64,000 nt of DNA from positions 248,001 through 312,000 of the forward strand of contig JBBQFI010000002.1 of NCBI GenBank assembly GCA_038321775.1. The letters run 5' to 3'. Of the stretch, positions 8,546 through 15,975 are shown piece by piece. Under the pieces are notes generated by a model. The model searched no databases, was not told the DNA's origin, and saw nothing but the letters and a program-made list of their open reading frames with translations. Source of the stretch: JBBQFI01 sp038321775. Its GTDB lineage: Bacteria > Verrucomicrobiota > Verrucomicrobiia > Chthoniobacterales > UBA10450. The translations under genes were made by a program, and so were the position numbers. Within the stretch, counting starts at the first letter, position 1, and every line of letters begins with the position of its first letter.

Positions 8546-9262
8546 ATGACATTTTTTTCCAAGCCAAGGCGAGCCGTATTTATTTTGGCGTTATCGGCCT
8601 GCGTTGTTTTCACGGGTTGTCATCGCAAGATCTCGAAAGAGGAAAAAGCTTTGCGGCGCGATGTGCAACACGCGCTCAGCCAACATTCGTATCGGGAAGC
8701 GGAAATTCTCGCGCGCCATCTTTTGCTTTTGATGCCTAACGACAACAGCGCGTGGGATCGCCTGGTGCAGGCGCAATGTGGGCAGGCCAATTATAAAGGC
8801 GCGAAGCAGACGTTCATTAAATGGCGGGCAACAATCCCAAACCCGTCGTCGAAACTCGACGAATACATCGGCGACGTTGCCCTGGCGGAAAACAATGCGG
8901 CTGGCGCTCTGCAGGCATGGCACCGATTGCTGGGAACGAATCCGCGCAACTTGCGTGTGTTGATCAAGGTCGCGAATGCAGAGGAGAAGCAACATCATTG
9001 GCTCGAAGCGGAGACTGCCTGGACCGCGACGCTGGCGGTGAAAGTGACGGGGAAAGTTCTGGCGCAACGCGCTTTGTGCCGGCGGCATCGGCATCGTTGG
9101 CCGGAAGCGCTCGCCGATCTGCGTCGCGCAAAGCAACTGGCACCGGACGATCCCGACGTGATTGAATGCGCCAAACTTTTTGAACACCTCGACAAATTTT
9201 TGCCGGAGATTCGCGATCTTGACGCGCAGCTCGCAATTCCCCCTACGACTATTCTTTGCTGA
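8546..9262 (+). CDS. TPR lipoprotein, N-terminal part of a frameshifted gene
   Basis: This half carries a lipoprotein signal: a basic start, a hydrophobic core ILALSACVVF and Cys at about residue 25 (TGC). It is followed by tetratricopeptide-like hairpins (SYREAEILARHLLLLMPNDNSAWDRL, NYKGAKQTFIKWRATIPNPSS and others). It ends with the non-repeat tail PPTTILC. If one C is added to the five-C run at 9239-9243, the frame continues as PPYDYSLLTDRSLRFLRGG into the next reading frame, which completes another TPR hairpin. The parts therefore look like one protein of roughly 460 aa anchored at the periplasmic side of a membrane. The break may be real or a sequencing error. Confidence 0.75.
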   Translation: MTFFSKPRRAVFILALSACVVFTGCHRKISKEEKALRRDVQHALSQHSYREAEILARHLLLLMPNDNSAWDRLVQAQCGQANYKGAKQTFIKWRATIPNPSSKLDEYIGDVALAENNAAGALQAWHRLLGTNPRNLRVLIKVANAEEKQHHWLEAETAWTATLAVKVTGKVLAQRALCRRHRHRWPEALADLRRAKQLAPDDPDVIECAKLFEHLDKFLPEIRDLDAQLAIPPTTILC

Positions 9263-9930
9263 CCGATCGAAGCCTGCGTTTTCTGCGCGGCGGAGATTTT
9301 GAATTGGCGCTGGAAGACGCGGAAGCAGCGGAAAAACTGGCCCGCTGGGCGGCGCGGCCGAAACTCTTCGCGGGCATTGCTCTTCTTCGGCTTGGTCGAA
9401 CCGCCGAAGCGGAAAAACGCTCGGTCCGAAAGTCGTTTCGCATCGAAATGCTAACGCCGGAATTTCTCGAAACCATCAGTCGTCTTGATTCGGAGATCTC
9501 GGTCGAGCGAACAAACGCCGAGTTGTACGCCACGCGCGCTTGGCATTTGAACGACCTCGGGCAACCTGCCCTGGCTTTGCTCGATGCCGGGAGCGCCGCC
9601 CAGTTGGACCCAAAATCGGCCAGCGCCCGAGCGGAAAAAAGCTACGCCCTGATGAAACTAGGAAAAACAACTGAGGCTTTCGAAGAGATCCGACAAGCCA
9701 CCACGCTCGATTCGAATAACGCCACGGCCTGGCAGTACCGCGGTGAATTGGAAATGGAGCAGAAAAATTATCCGGCCGCGATCGAGTCTCTCTCGCGCGC
9801 CCTTTCTCTCAATCAAACGGCAACTGCTCTGGAAAAACGGGAGGCCTGTTATCGAATGGTTGGTTGGACAAACAAAGCCCAGGAAGACCGGCGCGCACTT
9901 CAGGAATTAACGGCCGCACATTTGCATTAA
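9256..9930 (+). CDS. TPR repeat protein, C-terminal part of a frameshifted gene
   Basis: This frame holds five or more tetratricopeptide hairpins, for example DFELALEDAEAAEKLARWAARPKLFAGIALLRLGR, and later LNDLGQPALALLDAGSAAQLDPKSASARAEKSYALMKLGKT. The only nearby start is TTG at 9256, which overlaps the upstream stop (TTGCTGA), but the frame is open and TPR-like before it. The reading is better explained as the rest of the gene beginning at 8546, interrupted by a one-base slip in the C-run at 9239-9243. Alone, it would lack any export signal. The stop lies just before a GCCTAACGAT site. Confidence 0.72.
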   Translation: MLTDRSLRFLRGGDFELALEDAEAAEKLARWAARPKLFAGIALLRLGRTAEAEKRSVRKSFRIEMLTPEFLETISRLDSEISVERTNAELYATRAWHLNDLGQPALALLDAGSAAQLDPKSASARAEKSYALMKLGKTTEAFEEIRQATTLDSNNATAWQYRGELEMEQKNYPAAIESLSRALSLNQTATALEKREACYRMVGWTNKAQEDRRALQELTAAHLH

Positions 9931-9946
9931 CGAGATTGCCTAACGA

Positions 9947-10717
9947 TTAATAGCGGCGAATGCGAATATTACCGCTGACCGACTCCAGGCAAAACGTTGG
10001 TCCTTTCCCCGATCCAATATTGGTCGCAAGTTTTTTTTGATGGCGATGCACGCCGTCATCGTCATCGAGCAGATCGCAGGCAACGCTTCCACCACGTGTC
10101 TCGGCCTCGACTCGAAATGCCGCATCACGCGGCAGCAAAACTCCGATGTTTCCATTAGGAATCGCTGCCTTGACCGAAAATTGGAGCGGCACCCACCAAT
10201 CGTAATAGAAATCAATCGCGCCATTCATGGCGTGATAGTCCAGATTGGCGAAACAATTGCGCGCACTCACCCGGCCGTTTTGCACACGAACCCGCGCGTT
10301 TCCTTCGGTCAGGTCATCCACCGTAATCTCGCCGTTGACCAACTCGAGATCGACCGTCTTGAGCCGCTGCGGCATGGTGACGATGTAATCGACGGTGCCG
10401 GAACGATCGCTCCGGCTCCATTTTTTAGCTGACGGAAAAATCGTGTCGATCGATGCAGATTGTGGCTGCGCCGAAACGCGAATGTCGATCGCTTGCAAAC
10501 GCGCGGTCGAATATGCACGCTTGATCGCCTTGATCCGCAACTCCGGAGTGTCGGAACCAAAGAGGTGGATAGCGCCCTCCCGATTCCTGATCGACAGACT
10601 TCCACCTGGATCGAGCCGGTAGTTTTGCTCAATAACCTGCTCGATCGTTTTATCGACGCCGCCTTTGCAACCAACGAGCAGAAAAAGCGCGCCAACAACA
10701 ATTAGTCTCCGCTTCAC
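9947..10717 (-). CDS. DUF4097-like lipoprotein
   Basis: This is a 256-aa lipoprotein: a basic start, then ALFLLVGCKGG with a good lipobox and Cys near residue 17. The rest consists of short beta-strand repeats of the DUF4097 kind (GSLSIRNREGAIHLFG, VDLELVNGEITVDDLTEGNARVRVQNGRVSARNC, GNIGVLLPRDAAFRVEAETRGGSV). Function is unknown; such proteins are often encoded next to ABC export genes. The start is GTG. It is the last gene of the ADOP array, 37 bases after ADOP 1, and the spacer contains a TCTAAGACATC word. A related protein without lipobox is encoded at 28.3-29.3 kb. Confidence 0.7.
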   Translation of the reverse strand: MKRRLIVVGALFLLVGCKGGVDKTIEQVIEQNYRLDPGGSLSIRNREGAIHLFGSDTPELRIKAIKRAYSTARLQAIDIRVSAQPQSASIDTIFPSAKKWSRSDRSGTVDYIVTMPQRLKTVDLELVNGEITVDDLTEGNARVRVQNGRVSARNCFANLDYHAMNGAIDFYYDWWVPLQFSVKAAIPNGNIGVLLPRDAAFRVEAETRGGSVACDLLDDDDGVHRHQKKLATNIGSGKGPTFCLESVSGNIRIRRY

Positions 10718-10754
10718 CAGCGATATCCTAGATTAGAATCTAAGACATCGCCTG

Positions 10755-13160
10755 TTATTCGTAGCGCAACGCAACCATCGGATCGACCGCCATGGCGCGC
10801 CGCGCCGGGATATAGCTGGCAATAAAACCGGCGCCGCCGAGAAGCACGAGGACCAGACAATAGGTGGAAAAATCGTGCGCGCTCACGCCGTAGAGCAGGC
10901 TCGTCATCCAGCGCGTGAGCGTTAATGCGCCAAGCAAACCAATCGTCAATCCGACGCCGATGATGATCATGCTTTGCTGCAGGATCATTTGCAGCACGTC
11001 GCTGCGTTGTGCGCCGAGCGCCATGCGAATGCCAATCTCGCGCGTACGTTGCGCAACGCTGTAGGCAATCACGCCGTAGATGCCGATCGCCGCCAGCATC
11101 ATCGCGACCGCGGCAAAACTGCCTAACAACATCATGTTGAATCGCGACTGCGCCAGCGTGCCCGCGATCAGGTTTTCCAAAGGCGCAACTTCCGGAACGA
11201 AAAGCTCGCTATCCATTTCCTTGATCGTGCGGCGCAATGAAGCTTGAAGGCCCGTTGGATTTGCCATCCCTGTGCGAAAGACCAAATAACTCGCTCGTAG
11301 CGGATTTTGCTTTTGCGGAAGATAAAATTCCGGCTTGGGCGCGACGGCAAGCGAATCATGCCGCGAGCTGCCGACCACGCCCACAATCTCGACGATGAGC
11401 GGAGATTTCTCTTCATCGATCAGGAGATGCTGGCCTAACGGATTCACATTTTGGAAAAATTTTTGCACGAGCGTTTCGTTCACCATCACGACTGGTGCCG
11501 AATCTTTGTTGTCTCGTTCGCTAAAAAATCGGCCGGACAAAAGCGGAATCCGCATGGCCTTAAAATAATCGCCGAGAACAATGAGATTCGATGCCTCCGG
11601 ATGATTGCCGAGGCCAGGATCGGGCCGACCGGCGATCCAAAAAGAATTCGCGCTATCGTTATCGGAAAAAGGTAACGGCGATACGCCGCCGACTGCCTCC
11701 ACGCCGGGCAAGGCGACGAGCCGCGGCAAAAAGCGCTCGTAAAATTTCCGCTGCTGTTCCGGATCGGGATATCTTCCTCGCGGAAGAACAAAACTCGCGG
11801 TGATAACCTTTCTCGGATCGAAGCCGGGATTCGTGGCGCGAAGATTTCCGAAACTCTTAATGAGCAAACCGGCGCCGGCCAGTAGCAGAAGCGACAACGC
11901 CACTTGTGAAACAACAAGAATACCGCGCAGCCGCTGCGATTCTGGTCCAGCGCCGCCGCGATTTCCTTCCTGCAATGACACGTTCACGTTCGGTCGCGTC
12001 ACTTGCAAAGCGGGCACCAGGGCAAAGAGCATCGTGCTCACCAGCGCCACACCCAGGGTAAAGAAAATCACGATACCGTTAATGCGCACTTCGTCCAAGC
12101 GCGGCACATCCTGCGGACCAACAGCGCGCAGCAAATCGACGCTCCACCAGGCGAGTAACAGGCCGCCGACCGCGCCGAACAAGGCCAGTAAAAAACCTTC
12201 GGCGAGTAGTTGCCTAACGAGTCGAATCCGGCTCGCGCCAAGCGCTGTGCGAATGGCGATCTCGCGCTGGCGCGCAGTCGCGCGTGCGAGAAGCAGGTTG
12301 GCCACGTTTGCGCACGCGATGAGTAAAACGAGAAAGACAGCGGCCAGCACAATGAGCAAGGCAGGCCGCACGTTGCCGATTAAATCCTGATGAAAAGAAA
12401 CGACGTTCGCGCTGCGGTCGGTGTTGGTGCCGGGATATTGTTTTTCCAAACGCGCGGCGATCGCAACCGCTTCCGCGCGCGCCTGTTTAGCATTCACGCC
12501 CGGTTGCAATCGACCAAGCACACGGAAGAAATGGGAACCGCGATTTGGAATGGATGCCACCAGAGGGTGCACCGGCATGAGGTACTCGCTTCGCACGCCA
12601 ACCGGGAAACGGAAACCCGGTGGCATCACCCCAATCACCGAATAGGGCTTCTGCGCCAGTCGGAGCTGTTTGCCGAGAATGTTTGGATCGCCGTTGAAAT
12701 AACGTTGCCAGGCTTCGTAGGTAAGAATGACCACTCGGGAATCGCGATTGTCTTCTGCGCGGGTAAAGGCGCGACCGAGCATGGGAGCGACGCGCAGCAC
12801 CGCAAAAATATCCGAAGTCGCCGCCAATCCCTTCAGTTCGATCGCATCGGATCCATTGTTCAAAACAGTGCTGGCCTCGGTGTAAGCAGTAAGTGCCGCA
12901 AAGGATTTAGCCTGCTCGCGAAAATCCTGATAATCGGGAAAGGAATGCGTTTCCCGTCCGACGCCTTCGTCGGGCGAACTCCAGAGCATGACCAGTTCGT
13001 TAGGCTGAGAAAACGGCAAAGGCTGCAGCAGAACAGTATTGATGACACTAAAAATGGCGTTATTCGCCCCGATCCCGAGCGCAAGCGTGGCAATGGCGAT
13101 GAGAGCGAATGCCGGAGTCTTTAGCAGCATTCGGAATGCATATTTTAGATCAACGATCAT
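10755..13160 (-). CDS. ADOP-type MacB-like ABC permease 1
   Basis: This is an 801-aa duplicated permease of the MacB/FtsX superfamily. It has an N-terminal helix with the hallmark LALGIGANNAIF and a periplasmic MacB core domain (about 50-240). A three-helix FtsX block follows (about 270-420, containing ANLLLARATARQREIAIRTALGASR), then a second periplasmic core (about 450-640) and a second FtsX block ending in PARRAMAVDPMVALRYE. It has no ATPase domain and must borrow one. Export of a lipophilic or peptide substrate is inferred from MacB. It is separated from the other seven copies by iorAB, starting only 13 bases after iorB. Two intact GCCTAACGA sites encode LVR and PNE. Confidence 0.92.
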   Translation of the reverse strand: MIVDLKYAFRMLLKTPAFALIAIATLALGIGANNAIFSVINTVLLQPLPFSQPNELVMLWSSPDEGVGRETHSFPDYQDFREQAKSFAALTAYTEASTVLNNGSDAIELKGLAATSDIFAVLRVAPMLGRAFTRAEDNRDSRVVILTYEAWQRYFNGDPNILGKQLRLAQKPYSVIGVMPPGFRFPVGVRSEYLMPVHPLVASIPNRGSHFFRVLGRLQPGVNAKQARAEAVAIAARLEKQYPGTNTDRSANVVSFHQDLIGNVRPALLIVLAAVFLVLLIACANVANLLLARATARQREIAIRTALGASRIRLVRQLLAEGFLLALFGAVGGLLLAWWSVDLLRAVGPQDVPRLDEVRINGIVIFFTLGVALVSTMLFALVPALQVTRPNVNVSLQEGNRGGAGPESQRLRGILVVSQVALSLLLLAGAGLLIKSFGNLRATNPGFDPRKVITASFVLPRGRYPDPEQQRKFYERFLPRLVALPGVEAVGGVSPLPFSDNDSANSFWIAGRPDPGLGNHPEASNLIVLGDYFKAMRIPLLSGRFFSERDNKDSAPVVMVNETLVQKFFQNVNPLGQHLLIDEEKSPLIVEIVGVVGSSRHDSLAVAPKPEFYLPQKQNPLRASYLVFRTGMANPTGLQASLRRTIKEMDSELFVPEVAPLENLIAGTLAQSRFNMMLLGSFAAVAMMLAAIGIYGVIAYSVAQRTREIGIRMALGAQRSDVLQMILQQSMIIIGVGLTIGLLGALTLTRWMTSLLYGVSAHDFSTYCLVLVLLGGAGFIASYIPARRAMAVDPMVALRYE

Positions 13161-13169
13161 GATGCACTA

Positions 13170-13192
13170 CTCGTTAGGCTAAGTCGTTAGGC
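13170..13192 (-). repeat. tandem pair of GCCTAACGA sites at the iorB stop
   Basis: On the minus strand GCCTAACGAC is followed after three bases by GCCTAACGAG. The first encodes Pro-Asn-Asp. The second supplies the TAA stop of iorB and the first bases of the spacer before ADOP 1. This is the only place in the window where two intact sites are this close, and both point the same way. Confidence 0.8.
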
Positions 13193-15330
13193 AAGATTGG
13201 AAGTTTACGAATGCGTTTGCCGGTGGCGGCGAAGATGGCGTTGACGATTGCGGGCACGATTGGCGGAACGGGCGGTTCGCCCATTCCGAATGGCTGCCTG
13301 GCATTCTCGTTTCCGACGATGTGGACCTCTATCGCGGGCGCGTCTTTCATGCGCGCGACGGCGAAATCTGAATAGGTCGATTGCTGGGCCGATCCGTTCT
13401 TGAATGTAATCTGGCCGCCGAGCGCGGAGGAAATTCCCCAGATGATTCCGCCTTCGATTTGTTGCTCGACGCCGATCGGATTGATGACCAGTCCGCAATC
13501 GACGGCCGCAACCACGCGTTCAACTTTTGTGTGACCGTCTTCATTGACGTACACATCGACGACATACGCGATGTGGGTTCGACCATCGTAAATGTTGCAC
13601 GCGACGCCGCGTCCATGACGTTCGCCGACTTTCTTTCCCCAATCTGATTTCTCCCGCACGACTTCGAGCACTCGACGCAACGGACGCCGATCAAACGTCT
13701 CGCGTCCGACCTTGAACGTGTCGGGCCCTTGCAGGAGTTGGAGACGAAACGCGATGGGATCAGCGCCCCTTTCATGCGCGAGTTCATCGATGAAACTTTC
13801 GCGCGCGAAGACACTGGAAGGCGCAAACACGGAGCGCCATGGTCCGTGTTTCACCGGCAAATCCACCGGCACATACGCAGTCTCGATCGCCGGAAATGCA
13901 TACGGCACGTCATAGACGCCCCACGACCAACCGCCCCACCACGCCTCGTTGCGCACTTCGTCGGGCTCGATCGCGGAGAGATTATGAAACGAACCCGCTT
14001 TGGTGTGCTTCCAGGAGACGATCGCGCCTTTCTCGTCGAGACCGGCCGCCAGATAATGCGCGGACGCTGCCTGGAAATGGCCGTGCTTCATGTCGTCCGG
14101 GCGCGACCAAAGCACTTGCACCGGCGCTTTCGCGGCGCGCGAAATCTCCGCCGCTTCCAATGCGTAGTCCGCCGCCAGCCGCCGGCCGAAGCCGCCGCCG
14201 ATCAGCGTCACCTCGACCTCCACTTTGTCCGGCGTCGTCTTGAGCAAATCGGCCACCTGTTTCTGGACGCGATTCGGCGCCTGGGTCGGCACGATCATCT
14301 TGCAGCGATCGCCCTCCACATGCGCGATGCAGTTCATGACTTCGAGCGGCGCGTGCGCGTAGAAAGGATAGGAATAAATCGCCTCGATCGTGCGCGCGAC
14401 CGGCGGCGTTCCGGCAGGCGCTTCCTCTTTGCGCGTGCGGTTGCCCGGCTCGCGGGCGGCTTTCTCCAGGTTCTTCGCGTGCGCTTCGGAATCAAACGCA
14501 TCCACCGGCGCTGCGCTCCATTGCACGGCGAGAGCTGCGCGGCCTTTGAGCGCGGCCCAGGTGTTCTCGGCCAGGACGGCGACGCCGCTCTCCGTCTGAA
14601 CAATCGATTTCACCCCGCGCACCGCGTGTGCTTTGTCTTCATCCATCTTCTCCGCCTTCGCGCCGGGCCAGGGCGGACGTTCGACCGAGGCGTAAAGCAT
14701 CCCGGAAATCTTCGCGTCGATTCCGTAGCGAGCCGCGCCGCTGACGATGTCGCGCCCGTCGATCTTCGGCGTGCGCTGCCCGATGAGTTTGAAATCGCCG
14801 GGCGATTTCAGCGGCGCATTTTTCGGAAGGGGAAGCTTGCTCGCCTCGCCCACCAGTTTTCCAAACTCGAGCCGGCGCTTGCTCGCCGGATGCAGGACCG
14901 CGCCGCCTTCCGCTTTGCACTCGTTAGGCGCGACCTTCCACTGCGCCGCCGCCGCGGTGATCAGCATCTCCCGTGCGGCCGCCGCTGCCGGACGCATCAT
15001 CCAACCCTCCTGCATGCTGCCGCTTCCGCCCGTGCCGAGATCGTCGAACGGCGCTGGCCCGGGCGAAGCCTGTACCAGTTTGATGCGCGACCACTCGGCA
15101 CCCAGCTCATCGCCCAACATCATGGCCAGCGCCGTGCGCACACCCTGCCCCATCTCGGATTTGCCAATCGTGAGCGTGACTGTTCCGTCTGCATCGATCC
15201 TGACCCAGCCGTTCGGCTTAAACTCGTTAGGCCGATTCGCGGCGAAGAGGCGGTTGCCGTTGAATCCTATGATCAGCGACGCGCCGCCGAGCGCGGTCGT
15301 TTTCAAAAATGTGCGGCGCGACGTGATCAC
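13174..15330 (-). CDS. iorB: molybdopterin-binding subunit of an IorB-type aldehyde/isoquinoline oxidoreductase
   Basis: This is the large molybdenum-cofactor subunit of a two-subunit hydroxylase related to isoquinoline 1-oxidoreductase and periplasmic aldehyde dehydrogenases. The N-terminus SRRTFLKTTALGGASLIIGF is a twin-arginine signal, so the folded enzyme is exported. Cofactor-binding segments include KSEMGQGVRTALAMMLGDEL, GTGGSGSMQEG, the IGGGFGRR loop and the C-terminal FGMGEPPVPPIVPAIVNAIFAATGKRIRKLPI. The 718-aa length is normal. Its start overlaps the iorA stop (ATGA). Three GCCTAACGA sites encode PNE or PND. The substrate is not predictable. A deletion remnant of a second iorAB pair lies at 48867-49083. 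Confidence 0.92.
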   Translation of the reverse strand: MITSRRTFLKTTALGGASLIIGFNGNRLFAANRPNEFKPNGWVRIDADGTVTLTIGKSEMGQGVRTALAMMLGDELGAEWSRIKLVQASPGPAPFDDLGTGGSGSMQEGWMMRPAAAAAREMLITAAAAQWKVAPNECKAEGGAVLHPASKRRLEFGKLVGEASKLPLPKNAPLKSPGDFKLIGQRTPKIDGRDIVSGAARYGIDAKISGMLYASVERPPWPGAKAEKMDEDKAHAVRGVKSIVQTESGVAVLAENTWAALKGRAALAVQWSAAPVDAFDSEAHAKNLEKAAREPGNRTRKEEAPAGTPPVARTIEAIYSYPFYAHAPLEVMNCIAHVEGDRCKMIVPTQAPNRVQKQVADLLKTTPDKVEVEVTLIGGGFGRRLAADYALEAAEISRAAKAPVQVLWSRPDDMKHGHFQAASAHYLAAGLDEKGAIVSWKHTKAGSFHNLSAIEPDEVRNEAWWGGWSWGVYDVPYAFPAIETAYVPVDLPVKHGPWRSVFAPSSVFARESFIDELAHERGADPIAFRLQLLQGPDTFKVGRETFDRRPLRRVLEVVREKSDWGKKVGERHGRGVACNIYDGRTHIAYVVDVYVNEDGHTKVERVVAAVDCGLVINPIGVEQQIEGGIIWGISSALGGQITFKNGSAQQSTYSDFAVARMKDAPAIEVHIVGNENARQPFGMGEPPVPPIVPAIVNAIFAATGKRIRKLPILPNDLA

Positions 15331-15800
15331 GACTTCTTCTCCTGCATCAGCGCGGCAGCGCGTTTGATTGCCTTGCGCATGCGCGGGTAAGTGCCGCAGC
15401 GGCAGACCGACTCGGACATGACCGCGTCGATCGCTTCGTCGCTTGGATTCGGCTGATCACGCAGCAACGAGCAGGCGGTGAGAATCATCCCCGGCTGGCA
15501 GAAACCGCACTGCGCCACATCCTCCTCCAACCAGGCGCGCTGGCAGGGATGGCTCGCATCGCGCGACAAGCCTTCGATCGTAGTGAAGCTGCGCCCCTTC
15601 GCTTCGCTCGCCGGAATCTGGCAGGAACGCACGGCCTTTCCGTTTTCCAGCACGGTGCACGAACCGCAGACGCCAACACCGCAGCCGAACTTCGTCCCGG
15701 TCATGGCGAGCACGTCGCGCAGAATCCAGACAAGCGGCATGTCGTCATCGACATCCACGTCCTTGCGCGTGCCATTGATATTGAGTGCGATCTTGCTCAT
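15327..15800 (-). CDS. iorA: 2Fe-2S subunit of an IorA-type oxidoreductase
   Basis: This is the small electron-transfer subunit carrying two 2Fe-2S clusters. The plant-type cluster is GCGVGVCGSC plus the following C near residue 60. The second uses CGFCQPG and the C-terminal CRCGTYPRMRKAI. The start at 15800 gives MSKIALNINGTRKDVDVDDD; an in-frame ATG ten codons upstream lies next to a repeat element and is less likely. At 157 aa it matches IorA/CoxS-like subunits. It has no signal of its own and would be carried out by IorB through the Tat system. It is translationally coupled to iorB by a four-base overlap. Confidence 0.93.
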   Translation of the reverse strand: MSKIALNINGTRKDVDVDDDMPLVWILRDVLAMTGTKFGCGVGVCGSCTVLENGKAVRSCQIPASEAKGRSFTTIEGLSRDASHPCQRAWLEEDVAQCGFCQPGMILTACSLLRDQPNPSDEAIDAVMSESVCRCGTYPRMRKAIKRAAALMQEKKS

Positions 15801-15819
15801 AGCGTGGCGATCTGATTCC

Positions 15820-15950
15820 GGGTAGCGCACGCGTCTCGCGTGTTGGCGAATGCGTCCCGCATTCGCGGACTTCTCGTTAGGCGTGCGCTGACAGGAAAGT
15901 TCGTCGAGGCGGGGACGCCTCGACCAGCACGCGAGACGCGTGCGTTACCC
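15820..15950. repeat. nested-hairpin intergenic repeat, copy 1
   Basis: A 27-base outer inverted repeat (15820-15846 against 15924-15950, two mismatches) has the core GCGTCTCGCGTG. It encloses two perfect inner hairpins at 15846-15866 and 15904-15923. A CTCGTTAGGC site lies between the inner hairpins (15873-15882). It sits between ADOP 2 and iorA. Short ORFs drawn through it are spurious. Related copies lie at 32.5, 46.4 and 59.3 kb. Confidence 0.85.
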
Positions 15951-15975
15951 AGGCCGCTGAATTGCTGCGTCGCAG

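Noticed and set aside
13729..15390. Long plus-strand open frame of 553 codons
   Set aside because: It lies antisense to iorB and iorA, is rich in Arg, Ala and His with no recognisable domain, and reflects GC-rich codon positions of the real genes.
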